From positions 2,638,053 through 2,702,052 of the forward strand of contig NC_020504.1 in the NCBI RefSeq assembly GCF_000349325.1: DNA of 64,000 bases, read 5' to 3'. Below the pieces are notes generated by a model. It saw only the letters and a list, made by a program, of their open reading frames with translations, had not been told where the DNA came from and searched no databases. The DNA comes from Streptomyces davaonensis JCM 4913 (GTDB lineage: Bacteria; Actinomycetota; Actinomycetes; Streptomycetales; Streptomycetaceae). The position numbers were made by a program, and so were the translations under genes. Positions 1 to 8,156 of this stretch are shown one piece after another (positions within the stretch are counted from its first letter, which is position 1; each line of letters opens with the position of its first letter).

Positions 1-457
1 CGGTGAGCAGCGCGCCCTCCACCGCGGCGGCGAGCACGGATCCCGATCCCAGGACCAGCAGCCGCGTCCGGCGGTACCGCTGGAACCGCAGCGCCGGCGA
101 GGAGCGGAACGCCTCGACGAAGGCGATCTCGGCGGCGTACGCCTCCAACTCGCCCTCGGACAGGGCGTGTTCCTCGTCGTCGCCGACATCGCGGACCAGT
201 CCGGCCTCGTGCAGCGCGCCGACCAGCCGCTCGACCATCTGCCGGGTCGCGGGCCGCATGCTCGCGGTGAGGTCGCCGACGCTGTGTCTGCCGTCCAGGT
301 GCGGGGACAGCTTCTCCAGCCACGCGTAGGTCGAGGCGCCCTGGAAGGTGACGATGTCGCTGCCCTTGGTCAGCAGCACACCGTCCCCTTCGGGGGCGGG
401 GGTGAAGAAAACGCCGGTTCTCATCCGCGGACGCATGGCCGCGATCGTGCTCTGCAT
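1..457 (-). CDS. E1/ThiF-like thiazole-RiPP maturation protein, N-terminal part (partial)
   Basis: Partial gene running off the left edge; the visible 152 residues start at ATG 457 with GGAG upstream. It reads MQSTIAAMRPRMRTGVFF, then FQGASTYAWLEKLSPHLDG (about residues 39-57), a winged-helix-like stretch, and a Rossmann start LVLGSGSVLAAAVEGALL (about 133-150). This order matches, from memory, the ocin-ThiF / TOMM leader-binding E1-like family (TIGR03693 type). In those systems the protein binds the precursor leader through an RRE-like domain and delivers it to a YcaO cyclodehydratase that turns Cys/Ser into azolines. It is the last visible gene of the leftward cluster operon, 169 bp after the glycosyltransferase. 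It ties the Cys-rich peptide at 9681 to azole chemistry. An in-frame ATG at 436 is an alternative start. Confidence 0.72.
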   Translation of the reverse strand, partial: MQSTIAAMRPRMRTGVFFTPAPEGDGVLLTKGSDIVTFQGASTYAWLEKLSPHLDGRHSVGDLTASMRPATRQMVERLVGALHEAGLVRDVGDDEEHALSEGELEAYAAEIAFVEAFRSSPALRFQRYRRTRLLVLGSGSVLAAAVEGALLT

Positions 458-626
458 GGTGGAGGACTCCGCGTTCTGCTGGTCGGGCGTGCGCGCCCCG
501 GGCGAGTCGTGAGGTCGATCGTGTCAGCGGGCCCCCGCCGCGGTCGTCCGTCGGCAGTCTGCATTCCTGCCTCCGCCGAACGGACGCGGGCGGGCCCGGT
601 CTCCCACTGGTGTGGGGGTCGTGGTC

Positions 627-1766
627 TCAGATCCGCTGGTGATGGCTGGTCAGTTTCTCCAGCACCGGGACGAGTTCCGCGGGCCCCGGAAGGCGGGCCA
701 GCTCCTCGCGCCAGGCGGCCGCCCCCTCCCGGCAGTCCTCGAGTACCGACCGCAGGGCCGCCCGCAGCGACTCCGGGTCGGACTCCCGTCGGTCGAGGGC
801 GACTCCGGCGCCCTTCCGGACGAGCTGTACGGCCGCCGCCTCCTCGCCCCACGTCGGCTCCGGCACGATCAGCTGGGGCACGCCCGCCGCCGCGGCCGAC
901 GCGAACACCTCGGCACCTCCGTGGTGGACGACGGCGGAGCAGCTCGGCAGGAGCTGAACCAAGGGGACCGCGTCAGACGTGCCGACCACCTCGATGTCCA
1001 GCTCGCGGAGCGCTTCCGTGAATCCCTCCCCCGCCGCCCAGACCCTCGGCCGCAGCGGCCGGCCGCGCAACCGCTCCGGGACGGTCCCACCGCCGCCGTA
1101 CGGCACCCAGCGCACGTTCTCGTACCGGACCCCCGGCGCGGACAGGCGTATCCCGGGTGGCATCGGGTCCACGGTCCACTGGCCGAGGACCAGTTCCTCC
1201 GCGTAGGGCAGTCCGTAGGGTTCGAGGAGCTGCTGCATGGTCTCCTCCAGCGGCTCGGGGAAGTCCGGCGACTGGTCCTGGTAGCGCGCGGAACGCCCGC
1301 GCAGCCAGGCGATGTTGTCCCGTCCCCACAGCAGCCGGGCGTGGGCGGCGCCGCCGACCCGGGCGGCGACGGCGGCCGGCAGACAGAACGGGTCCCACAG
1401 CACCAGGTCGGAGCGCCAGCGGACGACGGTGCCGGTCAGTTCCTCCAGCAGCGGTCGCAGGGCCGCGAAGGCGCGGGTCGTCCGATACCACCGGGCGCCC
1501 CAGTCGGGGCACTCCCCCGTGCCGATGTGCAGCCCGCCTCCGGGGTGGTCGGCCAGGGCGGGGTTGCGGGTGAGGTCCGTGAGCGCGGCGAGGTCCTCGC
1601 CCTGTCCCACCGGGACGGCCGCGAGCCCTGCCTCGGTCACCTGGCGCACCAGGTCCGGGTGGGTGGCGACGCGCACCTCGTGGCCCGCGTTCTGGAGCGC
1701 CCAGGCCAGCGGGGCCACGGGGAAGGCACGGGCCGCGACGGGAAAGGCGGCGAACAGGACACGCAC
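627..1766 (-). CDS. Glycosyltransferase (GT-B, macrolide/aryl polyketide type)
   Basis: A 379-residue GT1-like enzyme expected to move a deoxysugar from dTDP onto a cytoplasmic acceptor. The N-terminus MRVLFAAFPVAARAFPVAPLAWAL and the AGHEVRVATHPDL strand are typical of antibiotic DesVII/EryC-type transferases. The C-terminal donor-binding motif VVHHGGAEVFASAAAAGVPQLIVP lies at about residues 282-305. GTG start, 3 bp after the RmlB stop, so translationally coupled. It is clearly different in sequence from the pair at 6930-9376. No auxiliary P450-like activator gene of the EryCII type is seen beside it. The acceptor is inferred to be the modified peptide encoded at 9681. Confidence 0.85.
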   Translation of the reverse strand: MRVLFAAFPVAARAFPVAPLAWALQNAGHEVRVATHPDLVRQVTEAGLAAVPVGQGEDLAALTDLTRNPALADHPGGGLHIGTGECPDWGARWYRTTRAFAALRPLLEELTGTVVRWRSDLVLWDPFCLPAAVAARVGGAAHARLLWGRDNIAWLRGRSARYQDQSPDFPEPLEETMQQLLEPYGLPYAEELVLGQWTVDPMPPGIRLSAPGVRYENVRWVPYGGGGTVPERLRGRPLRPRVWAAGEGFTEALRELDIEVVGTSDAVPLVQLLPSCSAVVHHGGAEVFASAAAAGVPQLIVPEPTWGEEAAAVQLVRKGAGVALDRRESDPESLRAALRSVLEDCREGAAAWREELARLPGPAELVPVLEKLTSHHQRI

Positions 1767-1769
1767 GGG

Positions 1770-2732
1770 TCACTTCCTTCTTGCGGGGTGTTCGGTGAGC
1801 GGGCGGTACCAGTCGACGGTCTCCGGCAGGCCCCGCTCGAAGGGGACTCGGGGCCGGTGTCCGAGGCGCCGCAGCTTGCCGTCGTCGACGCTGTAGCGGC
1901 GATCGTGTCCCTTGCGGTCCTCGACCGGGCGCACCGCGTCCCAGTCGGCTCCGCAGGCGTCCAGGAGCCGCCCGGTCAGCTCACGGTTGGTGAGCTGGGT
2001 GCCGCCGCCGATGTTGTAGACCTCGCCGGGCGCGCCGCGTTCCAGGACCAGCCGGACGGCCCGGCAGTGGTCGGAGACATGCAGCCAGTCCCGGATGTTG
2101 CCGCCGTCGCCGTACAGCGGCACGGGCCGCCCGGCCAGCAGCAGGGTGACGAAGCGGGGGATCAGCTTCTCCGGGTGCTGCCCCGGTCCGTAGTTGTTGC
2201 TGCACCGGGTGATCCGGACGTCCAGACCGTGGGTGCGGGCGTAGGAGAGGGCGAGCAGATCGGCGGCGGCCTTCGTCGCGGCGTAGGGGGAGTTGGGCCT
2301 CACGGGGGCCTCCTCGGTCCAGGAGCCCTGCTCGATGGAGCCGTACACCTCGTCCGTCGACACCTGGAGGAAGCACCGGGCACCGGCGGCGAGGGCCGCG
2401 TCCAGCAGGATCTGGGTGCCGAGCACATTGGTGCGCACGAAGGCCTCGGCGGCGGCGATGGAACGGTCGACATGGCTCTCGGCGGCGAAGTTGACCACCA
2501 CCGAGCCGCGCGGCAGCAGCTTCCCGACGAGTGCGGCGTCGGTGATGTCCCCCTGGACGAACCGCAGTCGTGGATCGTCGAGGACCGGCGCGAGGTTGGC
2601 CGGGTCCCCGGCGTAGGTCAGCGCGTCGAGGACGGTGACCTCGACGTCCGGGGGACCGTCGGGCCCGAGGAGGTCGCGGACGAAGTGCGAGCCGATGAAC
2701 CCGGCCGCTCCGGTGACGAGGTAGTGGGTCAT
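1770..2732 (-). CDS. rmlB: dTDP-glucose 4,6-dehydratase
   Basis: A 320-residue extended SDR that converts dTDP-glucose to dTDP-4-keto-6-deoxyglucose, the branch point of deoxysugar synthesis. Visible motifs: NAD-binding GAAGFIGSH at residues 8-16, the RmlB hallmark STDEVYG at 125-131 with catalytic Asp-Glu, and YxxxK with Tyr150 and Lys154. Length and motifs fit the family. The start ATG at 2732 overlaps the rmlA stop by 4 bp (ATGA), so the two are translationally coupled. No rmlC or rmlD homologue, sugar aminotransferase or methyltransferase is visible. The later sugar steps must come from the SDR at 11697, from genes left of the window, or from elsewhere. Confidence 0.95.
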   Translation of the reverse strand: MTHYLVTGAAGFIGSHFVRDLLGPDGPPDVEVTVLDALTYAGDPANLAPVLDDPRLRFVQGDITDAALVGKLLPRGSVVVNFAAESHVDRSIAAAEAFVRTNVLGTQILLDAALAAGARCFLQVSTDEVYGSIEQGSWTEEAPVRPNSPYAATKAAADLLALSYARTHGLDVRITRCSNNYGPGQHPEKLIPRFVTLLLAGRPVPLYGDGGNIRDWLHVSDHCRAVRLVLERGAPGEVYNIGGGTQLTNRELTGRLLDACGADWDAVRPVEDRKGHDRRYSVDDGKLRRLGHRPRVPFERGLPETVDWYRPLTEHPARRK

Positions 2733-3796
2733 GAGGCGATCCGCACGGTGCTGTGGTCCCCGAGCACGAGCCGGTGCGCGGTGGGCACCCGGGGCGCGGG
2801 CGCGACCTGGACGTGACAGCCGATGAGGGAGGCGTCGATCCGGCGCACTCCGGTGATGGTCGCCTCGCCCAGCACGATGGAGAACTCGATCTCGCTGTCC
2901 TCGATCCGGCAGTTCTCGGCGATCGAAGTGGACGGCCCCACATAGGAGTCGACGACGACCGAGCCCGCGCCGATCAGCGCCGGGCCCACGATCCGGGAAC
3001 CGCGCACGACCGCTCCCGCGCACACCCGTACCCGGCCGACGAGTTCGCTGTCGGCGCTGACGGTGCCCTCGACGGCGGGTTCGAGCACCTCCAGGACACT
3101 GCGGTTGGCCTCCAGCATGTCCGCGACGGTGCCGGTGTCCTTCCAGTACCCGGTGATGACGGTCGGGCGGATGTCCCGGCCCTGCGCGAGCATCAGGCGC
3201 AGCGCGTCGGTGATCTCCAGCTCGCCGCGTTCGGAGGGGGCGATGGCGCGGACGGCGTCGTGGACGGCGGGGGTGAACAGATAGGCGCCGACGATGGCCA
3301 GATCGCCGGCGGGCCGCTCCGGCTTCTCCCGCAGGTCCGTGACACGTCCGTCGGCGGACAGTGTGGCGACGCCGTAGGCGCTGGGGTTCGGCACCCGGGT
3401 GAGCAGGAGCTGGGCGTCCGGCCGGTGCGTGCGGAACTCGTCGAGCAGCGAACCGATGCCTCCGACGATGAAGTTGTCGCCGAGATACATCAGGAAGTCG
3501 TCGTCGCCGAGGAAGTCGCGGGCGATCAGCACGGCGTGGGCGAGCCCCAGCGGGCGTGGCTGCGGAAGGTAGGTCACCCGCAGTCCGAAGTCGCAGCCGT
3601 CGCCGACGGCCCGCTCGATCTCCTCGGCGGTGTCGCCGACGATCACTCCGACGTCCTTGATGCCGGCGTCGGCGATGGCTTCGAGGCCGTAGAAGAGCAC
3701 GGGCTTGTTGGCGATGGGGACGAGTTGTTTGGCGGAGGTGTGGGTGATCGGACGCAGTCGCGTGCCCGCACCACCCGCCAGTACGAGGGCTTTCAC
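2729..3796 (-). CDS. rmlA: Glucose-1-phosphate thymidylyltransferase (long form)
   Basis: Makes dTDP-glucose from dTTP and glucose-1-phosphate, feeding RmlB. The N-terminal signature GGAGTRLRP is at residues 8-16, followed by KQLVPIANKPVLFY. At 355 residues this is the long StrD-like form, whose C-terminal part carries hexapeptide-like beta-helix repeats (for example VRGSRIVGPALIGAGSVVVD), unlike the short RmlA of about 290 residues. GTG start at 3796, 24 bp after the ABC permease stop. This long type is common in antibiotic deoxysugar clusters of actinomycetes. Confidence 0.93.
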   Translation of the reverse strand: MKALVLAGGAGTRLRPITHTSAKQLVPIANKPVLFYGLEAIADAGIKDVGVIVGDTAEEIERAVGDGCDFGLRVTYLPQPRPLGLAHAVLIARDFLGDDDFLMYLGDNFIVGGIGSLLDEFRTHRPDAQLLLTRVPNPSAYGVATLSADGRVTDLREKPERPAGDLAIVGAYLFTPAVHDAVRAIAPSERGELEITDALRLMLAQGRDIRPTVITGYWKDTGTVADMLEANRSVLEVLEPAVEGTVSADSELVGRVRVCAGAVVRGSRIVGPALIGAGSVVVDSYVGPSTSIAENCRIEDSEIEFSIVLGEATITGVRRIDASLIGCHVQVAPAPRVPTAHRLVLGDHSTVRIAS

Positions 3797-3820
3797 GAGA
3801 CTCCTTTCGGCTTCGGCGCT

Positions 3821-4657
3821 TCAGTGCCTCGGCGCGCGGAACGCGGCGACCGTCAGCGGGCCGAAGACCGCGAGCAGCAGCAGGGACCAGCCGAGCGTGG
3901 CGGCGACCGGGTGCGCGATCGGCCACGCGGCGTCGGCGGGTACGGCGACGGGGTTGCCGAACAGTTCCCGTACGGCCGACACCACCGCGCTCACCGGGTT
4001 CCAGTCCGCGAGCAGCCGCAGCCCCGTGGGCAGCCCTTCGGTGGGGACGAAGATGTTGGAGATCATGGTGAGCGGGAACATCAGCATGCCGACCAGGTCG
4101 GTGGCCGACCGCGAGGGCAGGACGAGGCCGATCCACATCCCCAGCCAGCTGAAGGCGTAGCGGGCCAGGAGCAGCAGCGCGAGCCCGGCGGCCATCGCCG
4201 TGGGACGCCAGCCGACCAGGAGCCCGCAGCCCGCCATCACCACCAGGGTGATGACCCCGCCCAGACACTCGGCCAGCGACTGCCCGACGGGCACGCCCGT
4301 ACGGCTCATGGGCAGGGCGTGAAAGCGGTCGGTGACCCCGCGTTCCTTGTCCTCCGCCACGACGGCCGCACTCGCCGCGATGCCGAACACCGCCATCTGC
4401 GCCAGCATGCCCGGCACCAGGAAGTCGACGTACGAGACACCGCCCGGCGGCCGCATGTTGCTGCCCAGCACATAGACGAAGAGCAGGGTGAACAGCAGCG
4501 GGATCACCAGCGCCATGGCGGCCCGCTCCGGGGCGCTGCGCAGATGGATCAGATAGCGCCGGGCGACGGTGGCCGCGTCACCGGCGGCCCAGCGCAGCCG
4601 GGAGAGCGGGGGCTCTTCGGAGGTGTGCCACGTGCTGGGCGGCAAGGGTGTGCTCAT
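3821..4657 (-). CDS. ABC-2 type transporter permease (DrrB-like)
   Basis: A 278-residue membrane protein with about six predicted helices, for example ALVIPLLFTLLFVYVLG and VITLVVMAGCGLLVGW. The EDKERGVTDRFHALPMSR loop is typical of DrrB/ABC-2 exporters. It overlaps the ATPase gene by 4 bp (ATGA at 4654-4657), so the pair forms one transporter. Position inside the biosynthetic operon suggests it exports the glycosylated peptide and gives self-protection, as DrrAB does for daunorubicin. Substrate is inferred from context only. Confidence 0.88.
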   Translation of the reverse strand: MSTPLPPSTWHTSEEPPLSRLRWAAGDAATVARRYLIHLRSAPERAAMALVIPLLFTLLFVYVLGSNMRPPGGVSYVDFLVPGMLAQMAVFGIAASAAVVAEDKERGVTDRFHALPMSRTGVPVGQSLAECLGGVITLVVMAGCGLLVGWRPTAMAAGLALLLLARYAFSWLGMWIGLVLPSRSATDLVGMLMFPLTMISNIFVPTEGLPTGLRLLADWNPVSAVVSAVRELFGNPVAVPADAAWPIAHPVAATLGWSLLLLAVFGPLTVAAFRAPRH

Positions 4658-5655
4658 GCCATCTCCCGGTCTCGGCTCGGCCGGTTCATCAGGTTGAGGA
4701 ACACCTCGTCCAGCGTCGGGCGCCGCAGAGCGAGGTCCTCCACGGCGATCCCCGCGTTGTCCAACTCGCCCAGTACGGCGGCGAGTACGGCCGTACCGGG
4801 CAGCCCTCCGGCGCCGACGGCCAGGGTCGCCCGGCGCGGATCGTCGGCGAGGGTGGCCGCCCGGCCGCCCTCGCGGGTCAGGATCTCGGCGGCCCGGCCG
4901 AGCTGTTCGGCGTGGCGGACGGTGAGGTCGATGGATTCGCCGCCGAGCGCGGACTTCAGCTCGAAGGGGGTCCCCTCGGCGACGACCTGGCCGCCGGTTC
5001 CGTCCGGATCCGTCAACACGGCGATCCGGTCGGCGAGTTGGTCGGCCTCCTCCAGGTACTGCGTGGTCAGCAGCACGGTCGTCCCGGCCCGGACCAGCTC
5101 CCGTACGCTCTCCCAGAGCCCGACCCGGCTCTGGGGATCGAGTCCGGTCGTGGGCTCGTCGAGGAACATCACCACAGGCGGGACGACCAGTCCGACCGCG
5201 AGGTCGAGGCGCCGGCGCATACCGCCGGAGTAGGTGCGCACCGGCCGGTGTGCCGCGTCCGTCAGCCCGAACCGCTCCAGCAGCTCCTCGGCCCGTCGCC
5301 GTACGGCGGCTCCGCGCATCCGGTACAGGCGGGCGAACATCTCCAGGTTGTCCCGGCCGCTGATCACCTCGTCCACCGAGGCGTACTGCCCGGTCAGCGC
5401 GATGCTCCCGCGCACTCGGGCCGGGTGCCCGACGACATCGTGCCCTGCCACGCGGGCGGTTCCGCCGTCCGGGAGCGACAGGGTGGCGAGGATCCGGACC
5501 ATCGTGGTCTTGCCCGCGCCATTGGGCCCGAGCAGTCCGCAGACGGTTCCGGGGGCGACGGTGAGGTCGACTCCGCCCAGGGCGGGCGTCGCCCCGAACG
5601 CCTTGCGCAAGCCGCGCACCTCGATCGCGGGGGCGTCGAGAGGGGGTGGGGGCAC
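4654..5655 (-). CDS. ABC transporter ATP-binding protein (DrrA-like)
   Basis: A 333-residue ATPase of the daunorubicin-resistance type. Motifs seen: Walker A GLLGPNGAGKTT, Q-loop region LTGQYASVDE, signature YSGGMRRRLDLA, and Walker B VVMFLDEPTTGLDP. A C-terminal extension after the ATPase domain is usual in DrrA. The GTG at 5655 is chosen because GAGGAGA lies 5 nt upstream; an in-frame ATG at 5682 gives 9 extra residues but lacks this spacing. It partners the permease at 3821-4657. Confidence 0.9.
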   Translation of the reverse strand: MPPPPLDAPAIEVRGLRKAFGATPALGGVDLTVAPGTVCGLLGPNGAGKTTMVRILATLSLPDGGTARVAGHDVVGHPARVRGSIALTGQYASVDEVISGRDNLEMFARLYRMRGAAVRRRAEELLERFGLTDAAHRPVRTYSGGMRRRLDLAVGLVVPPVVMFLDEPTTGLDPQSRVGLWESVRELVRAGTTVLLTTQYLEEADQLADRIAVLTDPDGTGGQVVAEGTPFELKSALGGESIDLTVRHAEQLGRAAEILTREGGRAATLADDPRRATLAVGAGGLPGTAVLAAVLGELDNAGIAVEDLALRRPTLDEVFLNLMNRPSRDREMA

Positions 5656-5691
5656 GGGTTCTCCTCGATGGATGCGGCACAACGGTCGGAT

Positions 5692-6933
5692 TCAGAAGGC
5701 GGGGCGCAACCGCACCGGCAGCGTCAGCAGCCCACGCATGTCCCCGACGGGACGCCATAGTTGGGGCGCCTCGGGATCGGCCGCGGCCAGCTCCGGGAAA
5801 CGGTGGAGCAGTACGGCGAGGACGGTCTCCGTCTGGAGCCGGGCGAGCGGCGCGCCCAGGCAGAAGTGGATGCCGTGGCCGAAGGAGAGATGGGGGCCGC
5901 GGGCCCGGGTGATGTCGAGCCGGTCGGGCTCGGGGAAGACCTCCGGGTCCCGGTTGGCGGCCGAGAGGGCCACGCTGACGACGCTGCCCGCGGGGATGAC
6001 GGTATCGGCGACCTTCACGTCCTCCCGTGCCACCCGCAGCGTGGTGCGCGCCAACGATGCTTCGTAGCGCAGCAGTTCGTCCACCGCCGAGGGCAGCAGC
6101 TCGGGGCGGTCGCGCAGCAGCGCCAACTGGTCCGGATGGCGCAGCAGGGCGTCGACCGCGTTGCCGATCATTCCCGTCGTCGTCTCGTGGCCGGCCACGA
6201 GCAACAGCACCAGCAGGCCGACGAGTTCCTCGTCGTCGAGGCGCTGTCCTTGGTCGTGCGCCACCACGAGGGCCGCGAGCAGGTCGGGTTGCTCGTCCTG
6301 GTCCAGATCCCTACGGACGTGGGGGCGCTTCGCGGCCACGAGGGAGGCGAACCAGCGATGCAGTCGGCGGGTGCGCTCCGCGGGTCCCGATCCGTTGCCG
6401 GAGACGGTGAGCATCCGGGTGGCCCAGGTCAGCAGCGCGCCACGGCTGCGGTGCGGCACACCCAGCAGCTCGCTGATCACCAGGACCGGCAGCGGGAAGG
6501 CCAGCACCGCCATCAGGTCGACGCCTTCCTCGTCCCCATCCTCGTCCGGGACGGCGTCGAGGAGTTCATGGGTGAGCCGCTCGACCCGGGGCCTCAGCTC
6601 TTCCACCCGGCGCGGGGTGAACGCCCCCGAGACCAGCCGCCGTAGCCGGGTGTGGTCCGGAGGGTCGCTGTTGACCAGGGGCAGGAAGAAGCTGTCGGCG
6701 CCAAAGACCCCGTACCCGGCGGCACTCAGCGCCTGTTCGGCGAGCCGGGGGTCCTTGGAGAACCGGGGGTCGAGCAGCACCGCCCTGGCGTCGGCGTGCC
6801 GGGTGATCAGCCAGTAGCCGAGGCCCTGCGGGTTGCGGACGAGCCGGGGGCCGGGGGTCTCCCGCAGCCCGGCGTAGTAGCCGTGCTGATCGGCGAGGAA
6901 GGAGGGCGTGTCGATCTCGGTCGGCGGGCTCAC
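5692..6933 (-). CDS. Cytochrome P450 monooxygenase
   Basis: A 413-residue bacterial class I P450. Visible: I-helix AGHETTT (residues 247-253), ExxR in DELLRY (Glu286, Arg289), and heme loop FGHGIHFCLG with the ligand Cys at about 358. SDPPDHTRLRRLVSGAF is also typical. The GTG start overlaps the stop of the glycosyltransferase at 6930 by 4 bp. No ferredoxin gene is adjacent. In this cluster it could hydroxylate the peptide (for example Trp43 of the precursor, creating a sugar attachment site) or help decarboxylate a terminal azoline as in bottromycin. Both roles are inference. Confidence 0.92.
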   Translation of the reverse strand: MSPPTEIDTPSFLADQHGYYAGLRETPGPRLVRNPQGLGYWLITRHADARAVLLDPRFSKDPRLAEQALSAAGYGVFGADSFFLPLVNSDPPDHTRLRRLVSGAFTPRRVEELRPRVERLTHELLDAVPDEDGDEEGVDLMAVLAFPLPVLVISELLGVPHRSRGALLTWATRMLTVSGNGSGPAERTRRLHRWFASLVAAKRPHVRRDLDQDEQPDLLAALVVAHDQGQRLDDEELVGLLVLLLVAGHETTTGMIGNAVDALLRHPDQLALLRDRPELLPSAVDELLRYEASLARTTLRVAREDVKVADTVIPAGSVVSVALSAANRDPEVFPEPDRLDITRARGPHLSFGHGIHFCLGAPLARLQTETVLAVLLHRFPELAAADPEAPQLWRPVGDMRGLLTLPVRLRPAF

Positions 6934-8156
6934 GGGGCTTCCCGCACCAGGAGGGATTCGACGACGTCGGCCGCGGCGGGAGCCCCGCCCGCCCGCCGGA
7001 TGTGCTCGCGCATCTCCTGGACGCGCTGGGCGCGGGAGGGCTCGGCCAGCACGCCGACGGCCGCATCCCGCAAGATCTCAGCGGTGATCTCGCCGCGAGG
7101 CAGCGTCACCCCGAGCCCCAGCTCCGCCAGCCGGTCCGCGTTCGCACGCTGCTCACTCATCTGCGGAATCGCCACCATCGGCACCCCGAACGACAGCGCC
7201 TCCATCACACTGCCCATCCCCGCGTGCGTCACGAACAGATTCGCCTCACGCAGCACTTGGAGCTGCGGCACATGGGCACGAACCTCCACATGCCCGGGAA
7301 CACCCGACAGCCGAGCGGGATCGACCCGGTCCCCCACCGCCATCACCACATCCCACGGCAACCCTGCGAAGGCATCCACACACTTCTGGAAGAACCCCAC
7401 ATCATCGTTGTGAATCGTCCCCAACGACACCAGGACCAGGGGCCGTTCACCACCCGCCCGACTCCACTCACCGTCCGTCGCCCGCCGTCCGAGGCAGGGC
7501 CCGACGAAGTGGACATCGTCGCCGAAGGTCTCGCCGTGGAACTGGAACTCACGCGGGAGGAACACCAGCGCCGGACCGGACTCGCTGCCGGTCATCAACT
7601 CCTTGGGCCCGAGGGGGACCTTCACCCGGTCCAGCAGCTTGGCCACACCGTGGAACACCCGCATGATCTCCGGGTGCAGTGGATCGACGTCGGTCCGGTC
7701 ACTGGCCAGCGACCAGTCGGCGCTCGCCGCGAAGGTGGTCCGGTACGGCAGTGCCGTGATGCCCCGTCGTGCCGCGGCCAGCCGGGCCGCCCATCCGGAC
7801 GGGTCGTCGTAGACCACCAGGTCGGGCCGGTCCGCGGCGAACGCGCGGTCCAGCGGCCCGAGTACGGCCACGGTCTCGCGCAGCAGATCGCGCAGCACCT
7901 TCGCGAGATCGGCGCTGCCGAACCGGTCCGGGCGGTCCTCTGCGCTGTCGTCGGCCGGCAGCCCGTCCATGGTGGACTCGTAGAGCAAGGGTGCCGCGCC
8001 GGTCCCGGCCACGGCGGCAGCGAACCTGCCGGTCGTGGCGAAGCTGACCCGGTGCCCGCGCCGGGTCAGCTCCTCGGCGACACCGAGCGCCGGGTTCACA
8101 TGGCCGTGTCCGGGCAGGGCGAAGAACGCGATGTGCGCCGGGCGGAGACCGCTCAC
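6930..8156 (-). CDS. MGT-family glycosyltransferase A
   Basis: A 408-residue GT-B enzyme of the macrolide glycosyltransferase (MGT, TIGR01426-like) type. N-terminal FFALPGHGHVNPALGVAEEL and C-terminal FVTHAGMGSVMEALSFGVPMVAIP show acceptor and donor domains. Translationally coupled to its paralogue upstream (8153) and to the P450 downstream, each by a 4-bp overlap. Its central and donor domain is nearly identical at DNA level to the paralogue (see repeat features), while the acceptor half is diverged. The two enzymes probably use the same sugar donor at different acceptor sites. Confidence 0.9.
   Translation of the reverse strand: MSGLRPAHIAFFALPGHGHVNPALGVAEELTRRGHRVSFATTGRFAAAVAGTGAAPLLYESTMDGLPADDSAEDRPDRFGSADLAKVLRDLLRETVAVLGPLDRAFAADRPDLVVYDDPSGWAARLAAARRGITALPYRTTFAASADWSLASDRTDVDPLHPEIMRVFHGVAKLLDRVKVPLGPKELMTGSESGPALVFLPREFQFHGETFGDDVHFVGPCLGRRATDGEWSRAGGERPLVLVSLGTIHNDDVGFFQKCVDAFAGLPWDVVMAVGDRVDPARLSGVPGHVEVRAHVPQLQVLREANLFVTHAGMGSVMEALSFGVPMVAIPQMSEQRANADRLAELGLGVTLPRGEITAEILRDAAVGVLAEPSRAQRVQEMREHIRRAGGAPAAADVVESLLVREAP
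7117..7475 (-). repeat. Near-identical donor-domain block, copy 1
   Basis: This 359-bp stretch matches 8346-8704 at a constant offset of 1229 bp. By eye there is one mismatch, changing Asn to Asp in LREANLFVTHAG versus LREADLFVTHAG. Flanking sequence on both sides drops to ordinary paralogue similarity. Confidence 0.9.

Noticed and set aside
421..564. A 47-codon leftward reading frame with GGAGGCAGGA before its ATG, overlapping the start of the E1-like gene.
   Set aside because: The product is Arg/Pro-rich low-complexity sequence in an alternative frame of a coding region, without leader-like or Cys-rich features.
612..2816. Long rightward open frame across the glycosyltransferase and rmlB genes.
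   Set aside because: Shadow of the real leftward genes; its translation has no recognisable domain and typical GC-frame composition.
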